A stretch of DNA of 64,000 bases from a virus, in the IMG/VR virus record IMGVR_UViG_3300044644_000679, positions 31,492 to 95,491 of that record; one strand, written 5' to 3'. The notes under the pieces are model-generated. The model was given only the letters and a program-made list of their open reading frames with translations. It was not told the origin of the DNA and made no database searches. The translations under genes were made by a program, and so were the position numbers. Shown one piece after another: positions 1 through 8,546 of the stretch. The stretch's first letter is position 1; each line of letters begins with the position of its first letter.

Positions 1-259
1 AGTCAGATATATCTACACATCGCAAATCTGCACTGCGTATTATACCAAATTTCTCTTTGATCTTTTCATACTTTTCTGTCTCTTTGTAGTATTCTATCCA
101 GTGCCTAGTCTCTTCATCTTCAATAACCCCATTGATTGGTTTGTCGCACGGGTCAATGACAGTTACCCCTAGTTCGTTTAGATATGGAGTTATTCGCTTA
201 CGCCAAGTAGTTCCACCGTCTGGAACTCTATCCATAGCACCAACTAAATAAACTCTCAT
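1..259 (-). CDS. Nucleoside 2-deoxyribosyltransferase-like protein, C-terminus outside window
   Basis: The reading frame opens with MRVYLVGAMDRVPDGG and stays open for 86 codons to the left edge, so the 3' end is missing. The start MxVYLVGA followed by a conserved Asp-Arg and a later VIDPCD segment resembles small Rossmann-like nucleoside 2-deoxyribosyltransferase relatives common in phages, which cleave or transfer the base of deoxynucleosides. The start lies 10 bases after the stop of the upstream deaminase gene. The family call rests on the N-terminus only, because the catalytic region is not fully visible. Confidence 0.5.
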   Translation of the reverse strand, partial: MRVYLVGAMDRVPDGGTTWRKRITPYLNELGVTVIDPCDKPINGVIEDEETRHWIEYYKETEKYEKIKEKFGIIRSADLRCVDISD

Positions 260-269
260 GCCAACTAAG

Positions 270-677
270 TTATTTATTGAATCCATTGTCTATGCTCCAC
301 CATACTTTGTTAATACCTAGAGATCTCATTATTCTATCACACTTATCGCACGGCTGACTACATCTTAATTCGCCACGCTTATTTAGTCTTATAATAACCA
401 TTTTGAGGCTATTATCTATATAATATTTACCCCATAAACGAGATATTAGATCAGTTTCTGCGTGAAAGTAAGGGTATTCACTATCTGTATTGAACCTTTT
501 AGCTAATACTAGTGCTTGAGTATGGGTTTTCTCTGGATTGTTTTGCCCTATTGCAAGAAGTTTATTTTTCTTGTATCCAAAAGCAAAGTGAAAAAATTTA
601 TTCTTAGTTTGTCTTTCCTCTTTGGCTTTAGGTAAAAGGCTCAGTGCTATTTCAAGTGATTGATCTATTATATTCAT
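270..677 (-). CDS. Zinc-dependent cytidine/dCMP deaminase-fold protein
   Basis: 135 aa. It carries the deaminase zinc signature: His72-Ala-Glu74 (HAE), then Pro109-Cys110-x2-Cys113 (PCDKC). In this family the three ligands hold zinc and the Glu is the proton shuttle for hydrolytic deamination of a cytosine-type base. The spacing is normal, but the surrounding sequence is unlike the clear dCMP deaminase at 2393-2818, so the substrate is uncertain. Its ATG overlaps the stop of the upstream gene (ATGA), which indicates translational coupling. Confidence 0.75.
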   Translation of the reverse strand: MNIIDQSLEIALSLLPKAKEERQTKNKFFHFAFGYKKNKLLAIGQNNPEKTHTQALVLAKRFNTDSEYPYFHAETDLISRLWGKYYIDNSLKMVIIRLNKRGELRCSQPCDKCDRIMRSLGINKVWWSIDNGFNK

Positions 678-1174
678 GAGAAATCTATAGTATTGATAGT
701 AATAAGCTTGATAAATTCTTGAATACTAGTTACTTTATGATTATCAAAAGCTTGTTTGGTTTTCTGTTTTGCTTCTGTCTTTTTGTATCCAAGTGCTACA
801 AGCGAACTAATACAATCATTGTAAAGTTGCTCATCTCGTACTGGTTTTGGTTTAGGGGTTGTTGTTGTTGGTGTAATAGTAGGTATGGTTGCCGGTTGAT
901 TAATGACGGGGTTATTTTTCTTAGGTTTGGGCTTATCTGCAACGGTGCGTTTTGGTACACTCTTGACAGCACAGCTTTGTGTTGGTACAACCTTTACTTG
1001 TTTTGGTTTTTCAATATACGTGTAGTCTTCTACATATCCAATAACAAACTTATCTAGCTTGTTGAAGCTAATTGATTTGCCCTCAATGTATGCCTTATAT
1101 GTATAAAAAATTGTTAAGCAAATGATAACAAATGCCCAAAAATTTCCAACGCTAGGATGTGGCTGTGGGTTCAT
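674..1174 (-). CDS. Membrane-anchored protein with RuvA C-terminal-like domain
   Basis: 166 aa. Residues 11-29 form one hydrophobic anchor. Residues 50-112 are a Lys/Pro/Thr-rich linker with runs of Thr and Pro. Residues 114-160 (ISSLVALGYKKTEAKQ and flanks) match the pattern of domain III of RuvA, a three-helix UBA-like fold that in RuvA contacts the RuvB motor. There is no RuvA DNA-binding N-terminus, so this is not a full RuvA. It is the first gene after the promoter at 1192-1219 and has an AGGAAAAA ribosome site. Confidence 0.6.
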   Translation of the reverse strand: MNPQPHPSVGNFWAFVIICLTIFYTYKAYIEGKSISFNKLDKFVIGYVEDYTYIEKPKQVKVVPTQSCAVKSVPKRTVADKPKPKKNNPVINQPATIPTITPTTTTPKPKPVRDEQLYNDCISSLVALGYKKTEAKQKTKQAFDNHKVTSIQEFIKLITINTIDFS

Positions 1175-1191
1175 AATTTTTTCCTACTGTG

Positions 1192-1219
1192 ATCATACCA
1201 TAACTATCGTCACAGTCAA
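1192..1219 (-). promoter_or_regulatory. Sigma70-type promoter
   Basis: -35 TTGACT, 16-bp spacer containing GACGATA, -10 TATGAT preceded by TGG. It lies just downstream of the SSB terminator and drives 674-1174 and the following genes. Confidence 0.8.
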
Positions 1220-1229
1220 GACGCAAACT

Positions 1230-1266
1230 TAAAAAAAATGGCCCGAAGCACAAGGCGACGGGCCAT
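1230..1266 (-). terminator. Rho-independent terminator after SSB
   Basis: Stem ATGGCCCG/CGGGCCAT with a 13-nt loop, followed by eight T residues on the minus strand. It sits about 25 bases after the SSB stop codon and directly before the next promoter. Confidence 0.9.
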
Positions 1267-1291
1267 TCCTTAGACAGATTGACTATCCATT

Positions 1292-1624
1292 TCACTCTTT
1301 AGAGTCTTGCCCTACAATTCCAGACGGGCCTAAAGAAATTTCATCTGCCATTACGCAGATAGAGTTCTTTTGATTCCCATCCTTATCTTGATAATCATCA
1401 ATTTTTAGCTTCCCTTGAACGCCAACCAATCTGCCCTTCTTTAGATGATCCTTTAATGCTTCAGCCATTTTTCCAAAACATAGGATATTTAAGAATAGAG
1501 TATCTTCATTGCGACGATCATTCACGGCCATACGAAACTTTGCCATAGCAGTACCCTTTTGGGTTGTGCTTAATTCCGCATCCTTTGTTAATCTGCCACA
1601 ACCTAACCATGTATTAATATTCAT
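1292..1624 (-). CDS. ssb: Single-stranded DNA-binding protein
   Basis: 110 aa, essentially one OB fold (MNINTWLGCGRLTKDAEL, then FLNILCFGKMAE, then GRLVGVQGKLKI). It would coat single-stranded DNA during replication and recombination. Bacterial SSBs are about 170 aa with a long tail ending in DDDIPF. Here only a short tail ending DSKE follows the fold, so the canonical partner-binding tip is absent or reduced. A strong GGAGG site precedes the start, and it is the last gene before a terminator. Confidence 0.9.
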   Translation of the reverse strand: MNINTWLGCGRLTKDAELSTTQKGTAMAKFRMAVNDRRNEDTLFLNILCFGKMAEALKDHLKKGRLVGVQGKLKIDDYQDKDGNQKNSICVMADEISLGPSGIVGQDSKE

Positions 1625-1628
1625 GCTA

Positions 1629-1946
1629 TCATACCTCCAATGCTGAACGAATTCTACCTCTTACTACCTGTGTATTGCCACGATTATAAGTGCCTAGTGT
1701 AGCACTGTATACGTTTCTAGCAATTGATCGCGGAATACCCAGAAGTCGAGCAGCGAACTCTGTATCTTCACGATTATTACGAAAAAATCCAAACCCAGAC
1801 TTGTGTGCTAAAGCAGTAATTGGATTTAATGTTACACCCTTGTAGTGACCACTTTGAATGGTGGCAACAACACGATTATGATTAATATCCCAATGATATG
1901 CATCAGCTAGGTTTGATAGTCTGTCAAAAAATTCAGTATAATTCAT
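1629..1946 (-). CDS. Hypothetical protein
   Basis: 105 aa starting MNYTEFFDRL. I chose this start over an in-frame ATG 18 bases upstream because AGAAGGAG lies 7 bases before it and the longer form would overlap the upstream gene. The end (RLLGIPRSIARNVYSATLGT) looks helical and basic. No family recognised. It sits directly upstream of SSB in the same operon. Confidence 0.7.
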   Translation of the reverse strand: MNYTEFFDRLSNLADAYHWDINHNRVVATIQSGHYKGVTLNPITALAHKSGFGFFRNNREDTEFAARLLGIPRSIARNVYSATLGTYNRGNTQVVRGRIRSALEV

Positions 1947-1947
1947 A

Positions 1948-2127
1948 TCAATCTCCTTCTTCATTGCTATTTAATTCTTCGAAAACTTGAACATCTTTAA
2001 CGCCATTTTGCACATAAGCCTTTAGTTGCTCAATCTCATTTTGAATTAAAGCCTGCTGCTTTGTCAATTCTTCAATCCTTTGAGCAACATTTTGCAAATG
2101 TGCTTTTGCCATTTCTACAACCGTCAT
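1948..2127 (-). CDS. Small coiled-coil protein
   Basis: 59 aa starting MTVVEMAKAHL, chosen because AAGGAG precedes it at good spacing. The longest frame would add 20 residues with no ribosome site and would overlap the upstream gene. Residues 8-40 have heptad-like Leu/Ile/Gln spacing (RIEELTKQQALIQNEIEQL), so a short coiled coil is likely. Function unknown. Confidence 0.65.
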   Translation of the reverse strand: MTVVEMAKAHLQNVAQRIEELTKQQALIQNEIEQLKAYVQNGVKDVQVFEELNSNEEGD

Positions 2128-2183
2128 ATCTTTTTCTCCTTGTTCTTTCACCTTGTTATACCCATTAGTACTGTCAAAAACAA

Positions 2184-2396
2184 TCATGGTTTTTGTTCAT
2201 ATGTCATATAATCTAAAACTTGAAGATGAGTCCAATTAGGTTGATAATTGTCATCTGTTCCAAGTCTAGCAATATCTATATATTCACTTTCTAGCCTGAC
2301 TACTAGTTCTGCAAGAAATTCTAGCTTGTTTGAGTAAACACATTCCTCTATCATATCTAGAGTCTCTTTTACTGTGCGTTTATTATTAGTACTCAT
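2184..2396 (-). CDS. Hypothetical protein
   Basis: 70 aa starting MSTNNKRTVKET. Its ATG overlaps the stop of the dCMP deaminase gene (ATGA) and a GGAG lies upstream. It is acidic and mostly helical in appearance. No family recognised. Confidence 0.65.
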   Translation of the reverse strand: MSTNNKRTVKETLDMIEECVYSNKLEFLAELVVRLESEYIDIARLGTDDNYQPNWTHLQVLDYMTYEQKP

Positions 2397-2818
2397 GTTT
2401 GATACTCCACACATTCGACATCAGATTCATGAAATAATTCCCTTGATAATTCAAAGTCTTTTTCCCATCTATCTATTTTGTTTACGAATGAAACTATTCT
2501 GCTTATTCCTGACTGTATTATTAAACCAGCACATCTTGGACATGGCATAAATGGGTAAGTATATAAAGTACATCCTTCTACAGATTTATTAGCAAATAAG
2601 ATTGCATTTATCTCGCCGTGTACAATAATATTATACTTTGTATCTCTCTCTTTCAGTCTATCATTATCTTCTATATGTTTAGGAAAACCATTATATCCAA
2701 CAGAGACTATTCTATTATTTTTATCAACTATGACAGCACCAACTTTAGTCGATGGATCTTTAGACCATCCAGAAATAAATTTAGCTAAATCAAGAAACCT
2801 ATAATCCCATTTAGACAT
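2393..2818 (-). CDS. dCMP deaminase
   Basis: 141 aa. Zinc ligands are visible as His67-Gly-Glu69 (HGEIN) and Pro92-Cys93-x2-Cys96 (PCPRC); the N-terminal WSKDPSTKVGAVIVD block is typical of ComEB/T4 Cd-type enzymes. It would convert dCMP to dUMP, the substrate of the ThyX encoded at 7911-8546. The start overlaps the preceding stop as TAATG. Length fits the family. Confidence 0.88.
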   Translation of the reverse strand: MSKWDYRFLDLAKFISGWSKDPSTKVGAVIVDKNNRIVSVGYNGFPKHIEDNDRLKERDTKYNIIVHGEINAILFANKSVEGCTLYTYPFMPCPRCAGLIIQSGISRIVSFVNKIDRWEKDFELSRELFHESDVECVEYQT

Positions 2819-3384
2819 TATAATTCCCAAACTATTTGATAGCCATCAAAAATAGGATCTATACCTATGTTCTTCATAAATTGTTTAACGTATTTACCTT
2901 TACCGTGTCCATTTTCAAAATTGTCATCTACAGCAATTATAGTTCCGGCAGAACATGAAGGCCAAATACATAACAATTCCATAATATGGTGCATAGATGA
3001 TGGGTGAGGATTGTTATGATCAAAATCGTAAGAATCTAGATACAAAAGATCTACTGTTTTGTTTATTTCTCTCAACTGTTTATTCATATGAAATAAATAA
3101 GAAACTGAATCAGAACATATAAGACTTATATTTTTAGTTATACTTTTTGCTAATTCTATATTATATGGATTTATATCTATTGAATAACATTGACCTTTAT
3201 TGTCTTGAATAAACTTATCAAATATTACAGTTGACATTCCAGCACCGTAATCATTTACTTGTCTTACACAGCCAGTTTCTATAATCAACGGACTATCTTT
3301 TTTTGATAATTTGTCAATCATCAATTGAAAAGATTCTTTGCGTAATCCATTATTGTTTATTATTTCTTGTAATTCCAGTTCCAT
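2818..3384 (-). CDS. Class I SAM-dependent methyltransferase
   Basis: 188 aa. Rossmann motifs in order: IIETGCVRQVNDYGAGMST (motif I region, about residues 34-52), YSIDINP (acidic loop binding SAM), LLYLDSYD and AVDDNFENG near the end. This pattern resembles Methyltransf_24-type enzymes, often linked to glycan modification, but the substrate is not evident. It shares TAATG junctions with both neighbours, so it is co-translated with GMP reductase and dCMP deaminase. Confidence 0.7.
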   Translation of the reverse strand: MELELQEIINNNGLRKESFQLMIDKLSKKDSPLIIETGCVRQVNDYGAGMSTVIFDKFIQDNKGQCYSIDINPYNIELAKSITKNISLICSDSVSYLFHMNKQLREINKTVDLLYLDSYDFDHNNPHPSSMHHIMELLCIWPSCSAGTIIAVDDNFENGHGKGKYVKQFMKNIGIDPIFDGYQIVWEL

Positions 3385-4427
3385 TAAATGCTCCTATCAA
3401 AGTGTACCCTATTAACTTTAACAAATTCTGCACATTTTGGAAGGTCTTTTATACTATCTGCCCCAACATATGCACAAGCACTTCTGATACCACCCAATAT
3501 ATCATCAATGACATCTGATACCTCACCCTTATATTCTACCGTCTTAACGCGACCTTCACTGGCCCTATAATTTTTAATTCCACCATATTTTTCCTGTGCT
3601 GCATGGGAACTCATCCCATAGAATGTTAAAACCCTACTACCGTTTATATGACTCCATTCTCCACTGCATTCCTCTGTACCAGCAATCATGCCTCCAAGCA
3701 TAACAAAGTCTGCACCAGCAGCAAATGCTTTTACAACGTCTGCTGGAGTCCTACAGCCACCATCTGCACAAATTAGACCCAAGTGCTTGTGTTGTGCTTT
3801 TAATCCATGGGCAGCGTGAGAGCATTCATTAATTGCTGATAATTGAGGATATCCTACTCCAGCTTTTAGTCTTGTTGTACATGCTGATCCCGGCCCAATT
3901 CCAACCTTAACAATATCAACGCCACCGTGAAGAATTAATTCATGAACCATTTCGGGAGTACATACATTGCCAGCCATTATAACGGGCCTAGTTCCAAACT
4001 TCTCCCTTATTTTTGCACAGTGGTCTACAAACTTATCTGTATATCCATTAGCAACATCAATACAGATATTTGGTATATCTTCTATTCTATCAACTATCTT
4101 CCTAAGTTTGCTGACTTCTTCATCATTAATTCCCATGCTATACCAAAATGTATTTAGATCTTGGAGATTTTCTATATAATCTTCTATATTATAATGTTTG
4201 TGTAGGCATGTGATACAATTTTTCTTTGATAGAGATTCTGCCATTTCGAATGTGCCAGTGGTATCCATATTCGCGGCCATTATAGGAACACCACTCCACT
4301 CCAAAGATGAGTGAAAAAATTTAAACGTTCTTTTTACATCGACCAAGGACCGTGAGGCGGCTCGGGATCTCTGTGGAACGAGTAATACATCATCGAAATC
4401 AAGTTTTGTATCGTTATTAATATTCAT
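3384..4427 (-). CDS. guaC: GMP reductase
   Basis: 347 aa, the same length as E. coli GuaC. Visible are LDFDDVLLVPQR at the N-terminus, the nucleotide loop GIGPGSACTTR with catalytic Cys183, and ADGGCRTPADVVKAF. The enzyme reduces GMP to IMP with NADPH. The TTR after the catalytic Cys is typical of GMP reductase rather than IMP dehydrogenase, and there is no CBS insert. It begins just after the rIIB terminator, with GGAG upstream. A phage guaC would rebalance purine pools during DNA synthesis. Confidence 0.88.
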   Translation of the reverse strand: MNINNDTKLDFDDVLLVPQRSRAASRSLVDVKRTFKFFHSSLEWSGVPIMAANMDTTGTFEMAESLSKKNCITCLHKHYNIEDYIENLQDLNTFWYSMGINDEEVSKLRKIVDRIEDIPNICIDVANGYTDKFVDHCAKIREKFGTRPVIMAGNVCTPEMVHELILHGGVDIVKVGIGPGSACTTRLKAGVGYPQLSAINECSHAAHGLKAQHKHLGLICADGGCRTPADVVKAFAAGADFVMLGGMIAGTEECSGEWSHINGSRVLTFYGMSSHAAQEKYGGIKNYRASEGRVKTVEYKGEVSDVIDDILGGIRSACAYVGADSIKDLPKCAEFVKVNRVHFDRSI

Positions 4428-4439
4428 TATTTACTCCAA

Positions 4440-4474
4440 GAAAAAACCGACAGGGGAATTTCTTCCCCCATCGG
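4440..4474 (-). terminator. Rho-independent terminator after rIIB
   Basis: Stem CCGATGGGGGAA/TTCCCCTGTCGG with a GAAA loop and a run of six T residues on the minus strand. It is placed between the rIIB stop and the GMP reductase start, so read-through would set guaC expression. Confidence 0.88.
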
Positions 4475-4487
4475 ATTTAACACACAA

Positions 4488-5357
4488 TCAAACACTAACA
4501 GCCTGCCTACGCTTGGAAAGAACTCTATTAAGTCTATCCATCTTTGCCGTAACCTCAACAACCCAATCCCGGTTACGCTTCTTACGATTAACATGTTCAA
4601 TATCATCACCGGTCATATGAACAACCTTATCGAAAATGCTATCAAATTCAGATACAACTTCATATCGACAAGTGCGAAGCTTTTGAAACTTAGAGTCATT
4701 TGGTACGCTAACAACATCGCGTGGATTAACCTTGCAAATCATTAGACGATTGCCACCGCCATCATTATCGTTATCAATATCAATGCCGCCATAACTCTTA
4801 GCATAATCAATAGCACCAACGTGTAGACCCTTACCACAACCGTTGTCACGATTGCTGTCTACCTTACTACGCTGGACTTCGCAAATAGAACCAACGCGAT
4901 TGTCAAAAGTGCCGGAATAAATATCCTTGTAGTCTTCGCGTACAGCCTTATAGGACAAGAAACAACCATCATATGTGATAGGCATGTTCTTGTTTTCCAT
5001 AAAGTCGAACAACTCAATAACAGCATGGTCAGATGGATTCTGACTAAGATTATCAAGGAAATTCAACATAGGCTCAAAAGGAAAACCTTGCTTAATCATA
5101 TCAAGGATTGTTCCAGTAAACATATCGGGCATCTTAATTCCATCCCAACTCAAGCCACCATCTTGGCAATTTACATATCCATCGCAGTAAGCATTAACAT
5201 GCGAAATGATATCGTAAGAAGCCTCAAAGTGTTCGACATTGTTATTCTTAAGATGATTAATTAACTTATTATAGTTAGGGTGGGACTTGCCGAAGCAGTA
5301 TGCCTGACCACTAACAACCGCAGTAACAGTACCGTCATTTGCAATAATGTATTTCAT
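4488..5357 (-). CDS. rIIB: rIIB-like protein
   Basis: 289 aa. The central part contains MPITYDGCFLSYKAV, SGTFDNRVG, and GLHVGAIDYAKSYGG, the block shared by T4 RIIB-like proteins; the N-terminal half differs from T4. It lies directly downstream of rIIA, as in T4. In T4 the RII proteins are membrane-associated, needed to grow on lambda (RexAB) lysogens and linked to lysis control. Here a role in counter-defence is inferred from family and synteny only. Confidence 0.85.
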   Translation of the reverse strand: MKYIIANDGTVTAVVSGQAYCFGKSHPNYNKLINHLKNNNVEHFEASYDIISHVNAYCDGYVNCQDGGLSWDGIKMPDMFTGTILDMIKQGFPFEPMLNFLDNLSQNPSDHAVIELFDFMENKNMPITYDGCFLSYKAVREDYKDIYSGTFDNRVGSICEVQRSKVDSNRDNGCGKGLHVGAIDYAKSYGGIDIDNDNDGGGNRLMICKVNPRDVVSVPNDSKFQKLRTCRYEVVSEFDSIFDKVVHMTGDDIEHVNRKKRNRDWVVEVTAKMDRLNRVLSKRRQAVSV

Positions 5358-5385
5358 GTTATGTCTCCTTAAACTTATTATAGCG

Positions 5386-7518
5386 TCACAGTGAGTTAAG
5401 AACAGTTTGGGCCTTCAGGCCCGATTCAATAGTATCGATATAGTCAGCAACAAGCTTCCTATCAGCATCATTCCAAGGAATCGAAAGCAGTCTGAGCATA
5501 GGATACTTCTTCATTTCCTTGTCAAACTTGCTAGCGAACTTATTATCATCGAGTTTCACATCGCTAAAACTAACCTTCTCAACATTGGGCAACATCTTTG
5601 ACATGCTGTAAATCATATTCATTTCTGTTGCAATGTTATTAATGTTGGAGCAATATTCGTTGTATTCATTAATGATGTTCTTGACTTCGCTATTAGAAGT
5701 CATCGTAATGATATCCTTCCATCGATCATATCGCTCATTTGAAAGTGGAACCCTACGATTAACATTAATAATATTTTGCTTGTTGGTCTTTGTGGCATGA
5801 TCAAAAACTTTTTCAAGTACGTTAACACCACGGGTCCAGTTACCACGCTCATCAAGCTTCCTATTCTTTACAACGGATGGCTTGACAATATAAAACGTAG
5901 CATCTTCAACCATGTCAGAGTGATTCTTGCAAACATATTCAAGTACATTTTCAAGAAAACTGACATCAACTTCGTGAGAATCAATTTCAACAGAACCCTT
6001 AGACTCTGTGAAATAGTGAGCATTCTCATACTTTACGCTCATGTTGCAATCCTCAAAGCGACCAGTTTCTTCATTGAAAACCCGTGCCTGTACAACTGGA
6101 CCAGAGTTTGTAAACCCATAACTAGAACGATTGTAATTAACTTTATCAAGAGTTGAAGTCAAGACAACATCTGTCCGATCAGCATCACCAAGGATACCAT
6201 ACAAACGGCAGTTGTCAATAGTCTCGCTTTCCTTAAGCTTGTAGACATAGCAAGCCTGAGAGCCACCGTTCTCTTTCATGTACTGACGAATTCGACTAAC
6301 TCCACCCCTAGTAAGGTTATCAATAAAAAACTTTGTGTGAGTATTAAAGACAATACGCTCAACACCGTACTTAATATCAACCTTAGAACGATACTGGGAC
6401 TTTTCCATCAAGTTAATACCACTATCTTTAGCATTGATATACTCTCCAGCAACGCTATCAAAAAGCTTCATATCATTCCAAGTGATAGACTTTTGAAGAG
6501 ACTGAACAGCAGTATTGATAGACGAACACTGATTGCTAATCTGAACATACTTCATACGGGCCTTAAACAAAGAAGGCTGGCTAGCAATTTGTTCTTCAAT
6601 CTTAACAGCAATCTCGTTAATGATATTATCAATCATGCTAAGAATATTCTTTTTAGTGTCTCGACTATATGAAAGAGACTCACGACTAGGAGTAATGTCA
6701 ACATCTCCAATATTCACAAAGATTCTCAGTCCGTTAGAATACTCAATAAATTCACGATGACGTTGGAAAGACTTGTCACCATTAGCAGTAAACTGGTTAA
6801 CGTCAATTGGGTATGAGATCTGACCCATCACAATAAGATTCTCTCTGGCATTGTCATCAAAGTACCAGTTGGTTCCAGCCAGAACCTTATCAATGCTACG
6901 GAATGAGGGCTTATAAGCCACAAAGTTTGGCTTTACCTTGAAATGTTCATAAACATGGTGCGATTCATGTTGAAATCGGTTGATATCATACTCATTCACA
7001 TTGATAGAAACCTTGATACCATTCTGTTCGCTGGTATCAGACTCGTCCATCAAAGAGAAGACGGGACTGCCGCTCTCATCCTTATAGGCAGTATAAAGCC
7101 TACGAGTACCATCAAGATAAGCCTCAACGGTAAAACTATCGGAGTATGCAAAGGGAGCCTTGCTACCCAGACCAAGACAACCAACCGCATCATTGCTATT
7201 ATTTCGGGTGCTACGGAAATACGTAGTATAGAGTTGCATACAGTTTTCATGATCCATGCTAGTGCCGTAGTCACGAATAGAGAATACGGGCGAGATGGCG
7301 GTGGGGATATGAACGTCAAAAGGTACGTTTGCCTTGCCAGCCTCAACGTGAGAATCGTAGGCATTAGTAGAGAGTTCACGAACAACTGCGAGAATCTTGT
7401 TAGAATAAAGACCGTCAGAAAGGATAAAGAATGCCTTAGACGATGCTTCGATGCTGAACTTGGACTCTTCAAACTGACCGGACTTCTCAATAACGTTCGT
7501 ACTAGCGTGAAGTTTCAT
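5386..7518 (-). CDS. rIIA: rIIA-like GHKL-ATPase-fold protein
   Basis: 710 aa (T4 RIIA is 725). ATP-site motifs of the GHKL (gyrase/Hsp90/MutL) fold are visible: N box RELSTNAYDSH with Asn52, IRDYGTSM with Asp83 and Gly85, and GCLGLGSKAPFAYS near residues 113-126. It is first in the rII operon behind a consensus promoter at 7564-7591, with rIIB 28 bases downstream. Coiled or helical C-terminus. The role is as for rIIB: a membrane-associated exclusion or anti-defence partner. Confidence 0.9.
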   Translation of the reverse strand: MKLHASTNVIEKSGQFEESKFSIEASSKAFFILSDGLYSNKILAVVRELSTNAYDSHVEAGKANVPFDVHIPTAISPVFSIRDYGTSMDHENCMQLYTTYFRSTRNNSNDAVGCLGLGSKAPFAYSDSFTVEAYLDGTRRLYTAYKDESGSPVFSLMDESDTSEQNGIKVSINVNEYDINRFQHESHHVYEHFKVKPNFVAYKPSFRSIDKVLAGTNWYFDDNARENLIVMGQISYPIDVNQFTANGDKSFQRHREFIEYSNGLRIFVNIGDVDITPSRESLSYSRDTKKNILSMIDNIINEIAVKIEEQIASQPSLFKARMKYVQISNQCSSINTAVQSLQKSITWNDMKLFDSVAGEYINAKDSGINLMEKSQYRSKVDIKYGVERIVFNTHTKFFIDNLTRGGVSRIRQYMKENGGSQACYVYKLKESETIDNCRLYGILGDADRTDVVLTSTLDKVNYNRSSYGFTNSGPVVQARVFNEETGRFEDCNMSVKYENAHYFTESKGSVEIDSHEVDVSFLENVLEYVCKNHSDMVEDATFYIVKPSVVKNRKLDERGNWTRGVNVLEKVFDHATKTNKQNIINVNRRVPLSNERYDRWKDIITMTSNSEVKNIINEYNEYCSNINNIATEMNMIYSMSKMLPNVEKVSFSDVKLDDNKFASKFDKEMKKYPMLRLLSIPWNDADRKLVADYIDTIESGLKAQTVLNSL

Positions 7519-7563
7519 AATTGCTAATCTCCTAAAAAGTGCTTAAGTGCTGTGTGTACTTTG

Positions 7564-7591
7564 AGTATACCAGAGTTATCGGCAGTGTCAA
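7564..7591 (-). promoter_or_regulatory. Sigma70-type promoter of rIIA
   Basis: -35 TTGACA, 16-bp spacer with GCCGATA, -10 TATACT preceded by TGG. It lies 45 bases upstream of the rIIA start. Confidence 0.9.
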
Positions 7592-7611
7592 GCGGCCAGT
7601 TTAATTTTTTT

Positions 7612-7914
7612 TCAACGGTTGTCTTCTACACAGAAAGATATGGGTTCTAATGCAAAGTCAACTAAATGACCATCAATATATTCTGCCCATTCATCAATAA
7701 AAGATCCTATGGTATCTATATCATCTGTGCAATATCTATATGAATTATAATCGTTTATAGAATCATCCCAAATCACTATAGAGTCATTGGTCACTTCTAC
7801 ATTCTTTATATTTTCTTTGAAGTGCTTTGCTGCTAATAACTCAAGTGGTGAATACCTATTATCACGCATAGCACGAATAATATCACTTTCACTCATTTCA
7901 AGCTTGATTTTCAT
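7612..7914 (-). CDS. Hypothetical acidic protein
   Basis: 100 aa starting MKIKLEMSESDI; its ATG overlaps the ThyX stop (ATGA), which decides the start. Strongly acidic C-terminal half with aromatic residues. It is the last gene before the rII promoter. No family recognised. Confidence 0.65.
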   Translation of the reverse strand: MKIKLEMSESDIIRAMRDNRYSPLELLAAKHFKENIKNVEVTNDSIVIWDDSINDYNSYRYCTDDIDTIGSFIDEWAEYIDGHLVDFALEPISFCVEDNR

Positions 7915-8546
7915 TTCCAATCCAAAGCCTCACTAATTGTAGGGAATTGTTGTACAAAAATTTCTTTGCATCCATTCGCTATATCCATATGTTCCTTCTG
8001 AGTACCGCTTTTTTCTCTTAGTGCTATATACGTAATCCATGATCTGACATTTCCAGAAACATAAAGTCTGGTAGGAGTTGCTAGTGGTAATACAAACCTA
8101 GCACACTCTTTAGCCACCCCGTCTTTAATCATGTCATCGTATATTGATTTTGTTTTAGCGAAATGCTCACGAATTTTTGTATTCCATTTAACTCGTACTT
8201 CATCGCTAATGTCATCTATACTGTTTTGTCTATTTTTAGTATCTTGACGGCGAAGTTCAAATAACGGAATGTCTTCTGCTAACAATGCTGTATCGGCATA
8301 ACGTTGGCTAAACTCTTGAAAAGTAAAGCTTCTGTGTCTTAGAATCTGAGCAGCAATACCTCTTGTTGTATTAATTTCAACAGTCATAAAGCCGTGCTCA
8401 AAAATACTCCAATGCTGATGCTCAATACAATATTTCAAAAGTTTAGCATAGTTATCGTTATCTTGTCCTTTTGGATTTGATACTCTAGCACAATATGCCA
8501 TTAATTTTTCTGCATCGGGAGTAACGCTAATTAATTTTACATTCAT
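7911..8546 (-). CDS. thyX: Flavin-dependent thymidylate synthase
   Basis: 211 aa. The ThyX signature RHRx7S is present (Arg70-His71-Arg72 ... Ser80-Gln-Arg82), and the C-terminal RSWITYIALREKSGTQKEH block is typical. It methylates dUMP to dTMP using FAD, NADPH and methylene-tetrahydrofolate. With the dCMP deaminase at 2393 it forms a dCMP to dTMP route. Overlaps both neighbours (ATGA). Confidence 0.95.
   Translation of the reverse strand: MNVKLISVTPDAEKLMAYCARVSNPKGQDNDNYAKLLKYCIEHQHWSIFEHGFMTVEINTTRGIAAQILRHRSFTFQEFSQRYADTALLAEDIPLFELRRQDTKNRQNSIDDISDEVRVKWNTKIREHFAKTKSIYDDMIKDGVAKECARFVLPLATPTRLYVSGNVRSWITYIALREKSGTQKEHMDIANGCKEIFVQQFPTISEALDWK

Noticed and set aside
719-1057. 112-aa plus-strand frame rich in Cys, Trp and Phe
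   Set aside because: Antisense to the membrane RuvA-C-like gene; composition is typical of a mirror frame.
4427-4609. 60-aa minus-strand frame
   Set aside because: Overlaps the rIIB C-terminus in another frame and spans the terminator; no family or ribosome site.
6943-7527. 194-aa plus-strand open frame
   Set aside because: Antisense to the rIIA N-terminal ATPase domain, which has clear motifs. No ribosome site or promoter.
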